Source: Bacillota bacterium (lineage in GTDB: Bacteria; Bacillota; UBA4882; UBA10575). Taken from it: a stretch of 64,000 nt of DNA. The position numbers were made by a program, and so were the translations under genes. Positions 52,780 to 61,500 of this stretch are shown one piece after another. The notes beneath the pieces are model-generated. The model had not been told where the DNA came from and ran no database searches. It was given only the letters and a program-made list of their open reading frames with translations. The stretch spans positions 111,679-175,678 of the forward strand of contig DUQR01000033.1 of NCBI GenBank assembly GCA_012837715.1, in the 5' to 3' direction. Within the stretch, counting starts at the first letter, position 1; each line of letters begins with the position of its first letter.

Positions 52780-53848
52780 TAACAACTGAAAATAATAAAA
52801 CCAAACCAAAAAGGAGAAAGAAAAGATTGGGCAACCAAGCCGCCCAAAAGGGAGCGACCAAGCCGGAGACGCCTAATTCCCGAAAGAGAACCGTGGTGAA
52901 AAAATAGACCATAATCAGCAGTAAACTGATGGCTAACCCCACAGCGCGCCCTTTTTTCGGAATCAAAGTAGCAAAAGGTAAACCTAAAAAGGCTAGGATC
53001 AACCCGGCAAAAGGCAATGCCACCTTCAGATGGTAATTCACCGCAAATGAAGCGATACTAAGGCCGCTTTTAGCGAAGAGCACCATGTTCTGCTTTAACT
53101 CCGCCCGGCTCATCTCGTCCACGCCCTTACTCTGTCCCAGGAAAAAGCTGAGATCTTCCCCCACATCCTCCACCAATTCCTGGAAGGTCGCTACGGTTGC
53201 GATCGAACCTTGCTCATCCAATTCATAATAAGAACCCTCTCGTAAATGCCAATACTGCTCTTCAATCTGGCCTTGCTCCGCGGTGATCAGACGGGGGAAG
53301 CGCCACCCATCATTTTGGTAGATCAGAACCCCTTCCACCCTTTGGTCTTGCTCATTAACGCGACGTAAATAAAAAAAACGACCGTCGGGCCCTTTAAAGA
53401 CCACATTCTCCTGGATAAACGGGATAAAGTCTTTATAAACAATTTTCCTAATTTCCTTTTCGTACCGGAAGTTAGCGGCCGGCACCACCCGGTCGTTAAA
53501 ATAAAAGGCACCGATACAAAGGAAAAAAGTAACCCCTAACAGGGGAGCGATTAAGGCGGGATAACTCCAACCGGCAGTCCGTAATGCATCCACTTCCCGA
53601 TCTTGGGCCAACCGGCCTAAGCTTAAAAAGACCCCAAAGAGTACTGCCGCAGGAAACACATCCATCAGGAGATAGGGAATTTGGTAATAAACCAATAAAC
53701 AGATCACGGTTAAAGAAGCCCGTTTATCCACCAGAAAATCGGAGATTTCGAATAAAAAGTTGCCCACTAACAGAACCAAAAAACCGGCGGTACAAAACAA
53801 AAACTGTAGCAAATATTCGCCTAACAAATAGCGGTGGATAATCCTCAT
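52775..53848 (-). CDS. LptF/LptG-family LPS export permease (YjgP/YjgQ)
   Basis: A 357-residue permease: IHRYLLGEYLLQFLFCTAGFL at the start and membrane helices 1-3 with SLGRLAQDREVDALRTAGWS (the coupling-helix region). A periplasmic jellyroll (~140-250) and three C-terminal helices with FLGLPFATLIPKKGRAVGLAIS follow. It extracts LPS from the inner membrane with LptB. Only one such gene is seen, so it may work as a homodimer or have its partner elsewhere. ATG 53846-53848 preferred; a GTG 19 codons upstream has no ribosome site. Confidence 0.88.
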   Translation of the reverse strand: MRIIHRYLLGEYLLQFLFCTAGFLVLLVGNFLFEISDFLVDKRASLTVICLLVYYQIPYLLMDVFPAAVLFGVFLSLGRLAQDREVDALRTAGWSYPALIAPLLGVTFFLCIGAFYFNDRVVPAANFRYEKEIRKIVYKDFIPFIQENVVFKGPDGRFFYLRRVNEQDQRVEGVLIYQNDGWRFPRLITAEQGQIEEQYWHLREGSYYELDEQGSIATVATFQELVEDVGEDLSFFLGQSKGVDEMSRAELKQNMVLFAKSGLSIASFAVNYHLKVALPFAGLILAFLGLPFATLIPKKGRAVGLAISLLLIMVYFFTTVLFRELGVSGLVAPFWAAWLPNLFFLLFGLVLLFSVVK

Positions 53849-54015
53849 GCCCGTAAACCCCTTTACGCTGACTCCTCCGTGCCGGGAAAGGCGGACCTTC
53901 TTCACTAAACTTCCCTTTCCATACGGTAACAGAATAAATAGCAGAAAACCCGTTTAGTTTTCTACGTGAATACGCACAAAACTCCCCGGGTTTGTTTAAG
54001 CCCACTTGTGACTGG

Positions 54016-55044
54016 TCAGTTAAGTTTACCTTCCAATTCGGCCACCCGTTTTTCCAGTTGCCGAATGGTTTTTAACAGTTCCGGTAATTTACCGGTGGCG
54101 GCTTGGATGCGCATATCTTCGCCATGGGGCCGCGCCGGTTGACCGGAGACCACCGAATTCGCCGGTAAACTACTGATCACCATACCCCGGGCAAAAACTA
54201 CCGTATCATCACCAATGGTAATATGCCCGTTGATCCCCGCTTGCCCGGCCAGGGTCACGCGGTCACCAACCTTAGTGCTGCCCGCAATACCGGTCATCGC
54301 GACCATGATATTGTCCTTACCAACTTGGACATTATGGCCGATCTGGACTAAGTTATCGATTTTGGTGCCGGCGCCAATTATGGTTTGGCCGGTCGTCGCC
54401 CGGTCAATCGTCACATTCGAACCAATCTCGACGTCATCTTCGATCACTACACAACCAACTTGCGGAACTTTAAAATGTTTACCTTGGCTGTTTTTCTCAA
54501 AGCCAAATCCGTCCCCACCAATGACGGTACCCGGATGGATAATCACCCTTTTCCCAATTTTCGTCCCGGAACAAAGGGTCACATTGGGTTTGATCTCCGT
54601 CTCATCGCCAATCTCAACCCCGTCTTCGAGCACGACGCCCGGATGGAGAATAACCCCGTCCCCTAGCTTCACCCGATCCCCGATCGAAACCAAAGGCCCG
54701 ATATAACAGTCGGCGCCATGCTGGAAGTCTTCACCCACCACTGCTGAGGGATGGATTCCTTCCGGATAGACCTTTTTGGGGTAGAAGTACCAGAGAATCT
54801 GGGCAAAAGCCAGCCGCGGATTATCCACCTCAATTCCTTTAAAGTTAAACTCCCGCAAATTCGAGGGGAAAATAAAAGCGGAAGCTTTACTTTCCCGGGC
54901 GGCGGTAATCATTTTTGCTGCCGCAATCAAAGAGATCTCCCCCGGCTGAGCCGTATCTAAACCGGAAACCCCGGTGATCTCCAAGTCACTTTCCCCGACA
55001 ACCTTTCCTTTCACGAGCGATGCCAATTCGCCCAAAGTCGCCAT
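54016..55044 (-). CDS. lpxD: LpxD, UDP-3-O-acylglucosamine N-acyltransferase
   Basis: A 342-residue enzyme with an N-terminal uridine-binding domain ([16 protein letters not shown]) and a left-handed beta-helix of hexapeptide repeats. The catalytic His is in [16 protein letters not shown], and [12 protein letters not shown] is conserved. It adds the N-linked acyl chain in lipid A synthesis. Its presence argues for real LPS. It lies just before the Skp/BamA genes, as in other diderms; lpxA, lpxB and lpxC are not in the window next to it. Confidence 0.94.
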   Translation of the reverse strand: MATLGELASLVKGKVVGESDLEITGVSGLDTAQPGEISLIAAAKMITAARESKASAFIFPSNLREFNFKGIEVDNPRLAFAQILWYFYPKKVYPEGIHPSAVVGEDFQHGADCYIGPLVSIGDRVKLGDGVILHPGVVLEDGVEIGDETEIKPNVTLCSGTKIGKRVIIHPGTVIGGDGFGFEKNSQGKHFKVPQVGCVVIEDDVEIGSNVTIDRATTGQTIIGAGTKIDNLVQIGHNVQVGKDNIMVAMTGIAGSTKVGDRVTLAGQAGINGHITIGDDTVVFARGMVISSLPANSVVSGQPARPHGEDMRIQAATGKLPELLKTIRQLEKRVAELEGKLN

Positions 55045-55059
55045 CTGCGCATCTCCTCC

Positions 55060-55911
55060 TTAAAATATCACCTTTTCCTTTATCGACTCGGTCAAAAGCG
55101 CCTGAACCGCTTCGTTCCGTTGTAACCACGCGTTAAACTCCTCTTCCAGCTCCCGTTGCTCCCGGTCAAACCGGGCGTTCCCTTCCGCTTCCAACTGACG
55201 CCGGTAGGCTTCCAGTTCGACTAAAGCCGCCTGTTGCTGGGCGGCAACATACTGGGCGAGCTCTTGCTGGAAGGTTTCGGACTGATCCTCAATCAGCGCC
55301 GCCAGTTCTTCTTCCAAAGCGGCAACCTCCGCGGCCAGGCGTGACCGGTCAGCCGAAGTTAAGTCCGGTATCTCCATTTTAAAGCGTAAGGCAGCCAGTT
55401 TTATTGAATATTCTTTCTCTTTTTGTCGCTGAAAATCAGCGAGTTCGGTGGCTTGTTGTTGGCGCCGTTCTTCCTCGGCCTTTTTGAGCAAGTAAGCGGT
55501 ATGGTTTTTTCTCTGTTGAAGACGGCTGTTGATCTCCAGATCGATTAACCGCCGTCTAAGCTTAATTTCCTCGGTAAGCAGCGCCTGTCGCTCGGCCAAT
55601 TCGATGCGGAGCGCTTCTTTCCCCTCCTCGGCCAGCAACCCTTGCTCCCCAAAGGTAAGCGCGGCCGGCTCCCGGCCGGGTTTCTCCATTTGCCACCGGA
55701 ATTGGCCAACCAAATCCTGGACCTCCCCGCGCAAGCGGTCATAGGCTCTCCATTTCAGGTCCGGTAAAAGAACAATCTCCCTTTCCGTTGGGTCAGGCGC
55801 GAGTGGGGAATACCTCTGCGCCAGCCAGAGCAGGACTCCGCCCAGACACAAGAGGAGGAACATAAAGATAAAAAAGGAGATCATGAGAGCGCCGATCTTT
55901 TGTTTGTTCAT
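55060..55911 (-). CDS. membrane-anchored coiled-coil protein between skp and lpxD, unknown
   Basis: A ~283-residue protein with one N-terminal membrane helix (~8-31), a short linker containing REIVLLPDLKWRAYDRLR, then a nearly continuous charged coiled coil (~60-275, rich in Glu/Gln/Arg/Ala). Topology and position, between skp and lpxD in the outer-membrane assembly run, suggest a periplasmic tethered chaperone or spacer related in style to Skp. I recognise no family. The start is uncertain: ATG 55909-55911 has a weak site, and an upstream GTG has none. Confidence 0.6.
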   Translation of the reverse strand: MNKQKIGALMISFFIFMFLLLCLGGVLLWLAQRYSPLAPDPTEREIVLLPDLKWRAYDRLRGEVQDLVGQFRWQMEKPGREPAALTFGEQGLLAEEGKEALRIELAERQALLTEEIKLRRRLIDLEINSRLQQRKNHTAYLLKKAEEERRQQQATELADFQRQKEKEYSIKLAALRFKMEIPDLTSADRSRLAAEVAALEEELAALIEDQSETFQQELAQYVAAQQQAALVELEAYRRQLEAEGNARFDREQRELEEEFNAWLQRNEAVQALLTESIKEKVIF

Positions 55912-55959
55912 ACTCCATTCACCGCTGTTTGAGCTGTTTTCAAGGATCACATGCCATGC

Positions 55960-56511
55960 TTATTTGTTATTCTTGGAATAAGCCGCGATTACTTGCTCGG
56001 TTAAATCTTCGCCCCCGTAGTAAACCATACTTTTTTCCAAAATAACGGCATAACCGCCTTTTTTCGCAATCTCCTCCAGGATACTTTCAATCTCCGCCAT
56101 AATCTCTTCATGTTTGGCTTGCACTTCCCCGGACAAACGGGTGTTTTCCGCCTCCAACTTTCTTTGGTATTCTTTCGCGATCGCTAACGCCTTTTCCTGG
56201 TATTTAGCCTCAATTTCCTGACGCTCCGCTTCCGATTTCCCCTTGATCGCCGCCGCTTTCTCCTTTTCTAACGCGGCGAACTCATTTTTCTGCTGGGTTT
56301 GGAGGTAATTACCGTAGGAATTAAACTCCTCATTCTTCTGTTGCAACAGTTCCTGAAAATCTTGGAAGGCCGAAAGCTCCTGCTGTAAGCGTTGCATATC
56401 AACATAGCCGACGTTTGATCCGCTTTGGGCGGTAACAAGCCCAGTGATGGCCAACGCTAGCCCGATTACCAGTAGAATAGGGATTAACCTTTTCAGAACC
56501 TTAAATTTCAT
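55960..56511 (-). CDS. skp: Skp/OmpH-like periplasmic chaperone
   Basis: A 183-residue protein with a signal peptide (GLVTA-QS), then NVGYVDMQRLQQELSAFQDF, a long helical hairpin rich in Lys/Glu/Gln and a C-terminal GGYAVILEKSMVYYGGEDLT strand pair. This is the OmpH/Skp pattern. It keeps unfolded outer-membrane proteins soluble on the way to BamA, whose gene is directly upstream in the same transcript direction. The start ATG has GGAGAGG upstream. Confidence 0.9.
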   Translation of the reverse strand: MKFKVLKRLIPILLVIGLALAITGLVTAQSGSNVGYVDMQRLQQELSAFQDFQELLQQKNEEFNSYGNYLQTQQKNEFAALEKEKAAAIKGKSEAERQEIEAKYQEKALAIAKEYQRKLEAENTRLSGEVQAKHEEIMAEIESILEEIAKKGGYAVILEKSMVYYGGEDLTEQVIAAYSKNNK

Positions 56512-56552
56512 TGAGAAAACCTCTCCTTTACTTAAATCTCTCCACCTGACAA

Positions 56553-58370
56553 CTAAAACATCTCGCCAAAGAAGAAATTAAACTTGGGTTTACCACCTTC
56601 GGGCGTCCACCCAAAATCAAAACGCAGTTGACCGAGGACCGGGATGTTGTAACGGAAACCTAGGCCGTAACTTTGGTGATACTGCTCAAAATCGACCGTC
56701 CCCACATCATAGAAGAGAACCAACTCCAAGTTTTCCATGTTCGGAATCCGTTGCCTTAGCTCAATATTGGCCAAAGCTTGCTGGTCCCCGGCCGCATGTC
56801 GAGCGTCATAACCCCGGAGCGACAACTCGCCGCCTAGGTACAACTTGGAGGACTCAGGAATTTCCCCCAGGAGCTTACCGCCCATCAACCGATATCCAAG
56901 GGTCGTGTGTTCAAAGGGAGAGTAAAACTGTTTAAATTCCCCAAATAACCGCTGGTAGTTGTGTTTACCCCCAAAAACACCCCCGTGAAAGTTCATACCC
57001 AAATAGCCGGTGTAACCACCGGTGGTGTAGGTTCCGGTGTAAAGAAGCCGGTTGTAAGTGATACCTAAACCAAGACTATTATCCCAATATTCCTCTTTCA
57101 GCCCGGATAAAGAAAGGGAAGGATAATCCTTTGTTCGATCGGCTCCGTCAGGATATTCGTTTCCGGCGGCGGCCACCCATTTCTGCGGGTCGAGAGTCAC
57201 CCGTTCCATCTGGAAAGTAGTATCTAGCCGCAAATGACGATTGAGCGGCCGCCCCAGGTTAAGATTGAGTCCGGTTCTTTTCTCATTATAGCTATAGGTG
57301 TATTTATTCGCCGTTTCCTCACTCCCGTCAAACACCCCGCCACTCATGTTCTTCGAGGACAGATCAAGCGAATGATTGGAATAAAGTTTTAAGCCTAAAG
57401 CGGTTTGGTTCGCATCCACCCATGGTTCTTGGAATTCGAAATTAAAATTGAAAACATTATTCGGATTGATCTCCATATTAAAGGAGAGTTTCTGTCCCAA
57501 ACCCATCAGGTTCGGGTCCATGATTCCTAATTGGCCAAGGAGGGTATTATCCACCGGCGTATAGGTGAAGCCCAGAAGGAGGTTGCGGTTATCACCCTCT
57601 TTAAACTCCATGATTAGATCCATCACGCCCGGTTCACCGGTAGGCTGAAGCCGGGGAGATATATCCTGGAACAACTGCAACCGGGCCAGCTGTTGGGTGT
57701 CTTCCCGTAACACATTTAAATCAAAAATATCCCCTTCTTCCATCGTCATCTCCCGGGCTACCACAAACTCTTTTGTCTTCTCCAACCCTTGATATCGAAT
57801 CCGGCCTAGACGCGCTTCGTAAAGATGCAGCTTTACCATTCCGTCTTCATCAATCCGGATCAGGTCGTTAATCTCAGCGGCATCACCGCTAAACGGCGGG
57901 GTCAAAAGGCCTAATTCTTCATTGAAATATTGTTGCGCCGCCACCAAATCATTCATCATGGTTATATAGTTGAAAACCTCACCCGGTCTTTGGGTGAAAA
58001 AGGGAAGAAATTCGTCGGGATTAATCCGCTCCAATCCTTCAATGGAAAAGCCCTTGATGATCGGGTTCTCCACCACCCGGAAGACCACTTTCAGACCGCC
58101 AAGAAATTCTTCGGCATAGGGCTCCACCAAAGCAAAATAACCCAGATTCATAATCGCCTGTTGGTCTTGGACCACGGCTTGCTGGTTCAAAGGCTCTCCC
58201 AAACGTGTATTGGTAATCGCCTGGAGAATTTGTTCTTCTTTCACCTGTTCATTACCGGTGACCTCTACCGACAGAACGATTTCACCGACGGCGAAGACCG
58301 GTCCCGAATAGAACAGACATAAGCATAAGGTAAGAAAAAACAGAGACGGGAGCTTTAAGATCCTCCTCAC
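56553..58370 (-). CDS. bamA: BamA/Omp85 outer-membrane protein assembly factor
   Basis: A 605-residue Omp85 protein with a signal peptide (PVFA-VG) and about three POTRA domains (~30-100, ~105-190, ~195-268) instead of E. coli's five. A 16-strand-type barrel has the lid-lock motif SLRGYDARH in loop 6 and a C-terminal FFFGEMF ending in Phe. It inserts barrel proteins into the outer membrane. It sits between tamB and skp. Short POTRA sets are known in diderm Bacillota. Confidence 0.92.
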   Translation of the reverse strand: MRRILKLPSLFFLTLCLCLFYSGPVFAVGEIVLSVEVTGNEQVKEEQILQAITNTRLGEPLNQQAVVQDQQAIMNLGYFALVEPYAEEFLGGLKVVFRVVENPIIKGFSIEGLERINPDEFLPFFTQRPGEVFNYITMMNDLVAAQQYFNEELGLLTPPFSGDAAEINDLIRIDEDGMVKLHLYEARLGRIRYQGLEKTKEFVVAREMTMEEGDIFDLNVLREDTQQLARLQLFQDISPRLQPTGEPGVMDLIMEFKEGDNRNLLLGFTYTPVDNTLLGQLGIMDPNLMGLGQKLSFNMEINPNNVFNFNFEFQEPWVDANQTALGLKLYSNHSLDLSSKNMSGGVFDGSEETANKYTYSYNEKRTGLNLNLGRPLNRHLRLDTTFQMERVTLDPQKWVAAAGNEYPDGADRTKDYPSLSLSGLKEEYWDNSLGLGITYNRLLYTGTYTTGGYTGYLGMNFHGGVFGGKHNYQRLFGEFKQFYSPFEHTTLGYRLMGGKLLGEIPESSKLYLGGELSLRGYDARHAAGDQQALANIELRQRIPNMENLELVLFYDVGTVDFEQYHQSYGLGFRYNIPVLGQLRFDFGWTPEGGKPKFNFFFGEMF

Positions 58371-58515
58371 CGCATTGGCCTCCTTTTTTGATTAGACTAG
58401 GGAAGCGATCTCGAGGAATCCAATCACTTTAGGGAATTCGTGATTGAATAGACCTTTCCCTTCTTGCTGCGCACAATGTTTTCCGGCAAATCTGGGGAAA
58501 AATACGGAAATTGTT

Positions 58516-61500
58516 TTAAAATCTTAAATTATACTGGAATTGCCAACGGATGCCCTCCGCCACCGAATAATCTCCCAGCAGCGAGAAGTTGGGCAATAAC
58601 TTCCACTCAAGGGTCCAAACCTGTTCCGCCAAAGAGGTCAGACTCCTACTATAAGAAAGATATAAATCTTCACTTAAGGATTTGCCCATATTCATCCAGA
58701 AAGTTCCTTCCTGCCGGTCCTGTTCCAAAGTGAGAAAATCAATCGGCATCACGCTCCGGAACTGGTCAAGAAAACGGCCGATAAATAAGTCCCCAACCAT
58801 ATTAATATTCTCTTGGAACATGGTGGCAAAAGTAAGATCGCCATCCTCGATCTTCTCCGGCCAGTTCAAGATCTTGATAATCTCTTCCCTGCTCTTCACT
58901 GGGTTCGAAGTAAGATTCAGCACCAAACTCTCCAGATCGCCCAACCATCCTTCAGTGTTCACGGTCACTTCGGTCCCGGCCAGAAAATGGGTGGCTTCCA
59001 ACTCCAGATAGGGATAGAGTTTATAGTCGGGACGAAATTCGGCCCGCAATGTTTTAACCCGGAAAGTATCCCCTAAAATATTCACCCAACCGCGGGTTGA
59101 GATCAATTCCCCATTGATCTCCGGTTTTCGCAGACATCCACCGACCTGAAGACGGCCGTTGAAGGGGATATAGGCCATTCCATACATCCGAAAATACACG
59201 TCATTAGCCGCTTCACATTGTAAATCCAGATTTAGATCAAAGGGTAGCGCCGCGCTAGTCCCTTCCGGAACCTCGATCCGCGCTTTCTGTACGGTTGCTT
59301 CCCCACTAAGGGTTGCCTGGGTAAAGGGTCCGGTCAAGGTCAACTCCCCATCGACCAGGCCGTCAAAGAAAGAAGTGGACAAATGAAGGTGATCACCAAG
59401 CAGACGCAGGTCGAAACCTTCCGGCCGTAGTCCGTCGGAGATGACCCGGCCTCCTAAACGGAAACGCCCGCTGCCTAGCCGGCCTTCCAAGTAACTGCCT
59501 TCCTTATTACTCAATCCACGGAGCTCTAATCCTTGATCAGAGAAAGAGAGGATTCCATTGATCTCCTTGAACTCCGCCGCCAAAGCCGGAATCTTTCCCC
59601 GGCCCCCGGTAATCGACATCATACCCACTAAATATGGTTTTTGCCATGTTCCATTCAACGATATTAGACCATCAATAGTTCCATCGGTAACAACCGGTTC
59701 CTTAAAAAAAGTATTAAGGGCACTAGCTTCTATCCGCTCCGCCGAAAGTCCCAGATCAATTTGGTTGGACCGATGGGGCCAGGTGGTGGGGAGCTGTAAA
59801 TTACCGAACCAAACAGGATTCAGCGGGACACTGCCTTGGATCGATAAACGGTTGGTGATCAAGTCTTCGGCTTCGAGAAAGACCAGATCATCGGAGATTC
59901 TTCCATTCAAACTTAACGAAGCAACGCTAAAATTTCCCCAGGTCGTATCTTTAAGGAGCGCAGCAAACTCCCCTTGCATCCCGGCTGCGGTCGTCGTTAA
60001 AGCCAAAGCCGAATTGAAGCGGCCAGTCGCCGCCAAATCTTTCCGTCCAGTCAGAGCAATCAAGGGCGCGAGGGAAAAATCTCTGGTGTGCGCCGTAATC
60101 TCCAATTGTCTTCCCGGTGTATAAACGATCGAGGCGAATAATTCTCCTTGCCCATCATCTAACAGCAGACGGTTGACCGTCACCTGACCGTCATGGATTA
60201 GTAAATCAAGTTCACCGTTGAGGGGAGTAAACCCATTGATTTCTCCATTCTCAATCTGGGTGATCAACCGGATCTGGGGTTGGGCCAAGGCGCCAAAAAG
60301 GCGCAGATAACCGGTGACGTCACCATCGAGGCGCAGATTAGGCGCCTTTCCGGTCAAGAGTAATAAATCGGCCAGTCCCGTCCCGTCCATTTTTAAACCT
60401 AAGTCCAAATAGGGCTCGGCTCCCGTCCAATCAACCCGTCCGTAAACGGTTAATTCTTCTTGTCCCCGTTTAATCAACAGCTCATCAAAGCAAAGATTCC
60501 GGTCCTCCCAAGAGAGTTCTCCGGCGATCCGATCCAGGGCAAAACCGGCGATTACCGGATCGTCCACACTAAGCTGACCGGCAAAAACCGGATCGGTAAG
60601 CGAACCCCTAAGCTTTCCGTGCCCGGTTAGCTTACCCGTAATTTTCTTCAAAAATTGCTGATCTGCAAGATGTTCCCCGCCGATTTGGGGTAAAGCGGTC
60701 AGGGGAAAATTCTTCGCCGCCACTTCTAGATCCAGTTCCCGCCCGGCGCTTATTTTTCCGGCGCTCCTTAGTTGCAAGCCGTTGGCGCCGAACAATAGTT
60801 CATTAAGGTGGAGAACCCCTGCTTCCCAGCGAAAATCAATGTTTCCGGCACCCAAATAATAGCCGTTCAGGGTAATCCCCTTACCGTTAATTGCCCCGCT
60901 GAGAACGGGTTTTTCCCAGCCTTGAACCTTCAAGCGAAAATCGGTCAAACCAGCCAGGGCCACCGGGAGTTGGGCCGGTAGGAGCGAAGCCAGATCTTCA
61001 AATAGAAGATCCGCACCGTCGGCGGTTAAATTATAACAGGGGTTGTCCTGCCAATCGATAAACCCGGTTAATCTGATCTGTCCGGCCGGGGTCAACAGGA
61101 ACGAATCCTTTAAGGTCAGCTGTCTCCGGCCTACTTCGCCTTGGAGTTTCAGAACCCCGAGTTCCTGGCCATTGTAGTCTAAATCATGAACCTCAAGCCA
61201 ACCTTCACCTTGGAGCCATTGATTTCCGGCCCAGTTTCCCCGCCCGTGTAACAAACCATTAAGCTTACCGCTGAGCCCGGCTAAAGACGGGGGTAACCAG
61301 TGTTCATCCACAGACAGACCCCTCAGCAGAAGGTCCCCTTCAAAATCTCCGCTTTCGGGTTGGACCGAACCGGTGGCAATCATCGTTCCTTCCTTTTCCT
61401 TGAGGGTAGCCCGGACCGTCAAGCGCTCCTGGTCTCCGCTGAGGAGAAGTTGCAACCGCTCAAAGGAATGACGATCCAGACGACCGTTGGCCACGGTCAA

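Noticed and set aside
59558..60124. 188-codon plus-strand ORF within tamB
   Set aside because: Antisense shadow of a repetitive beta-rich gene; composition is Ser/Pro/Arg-rich without motif.
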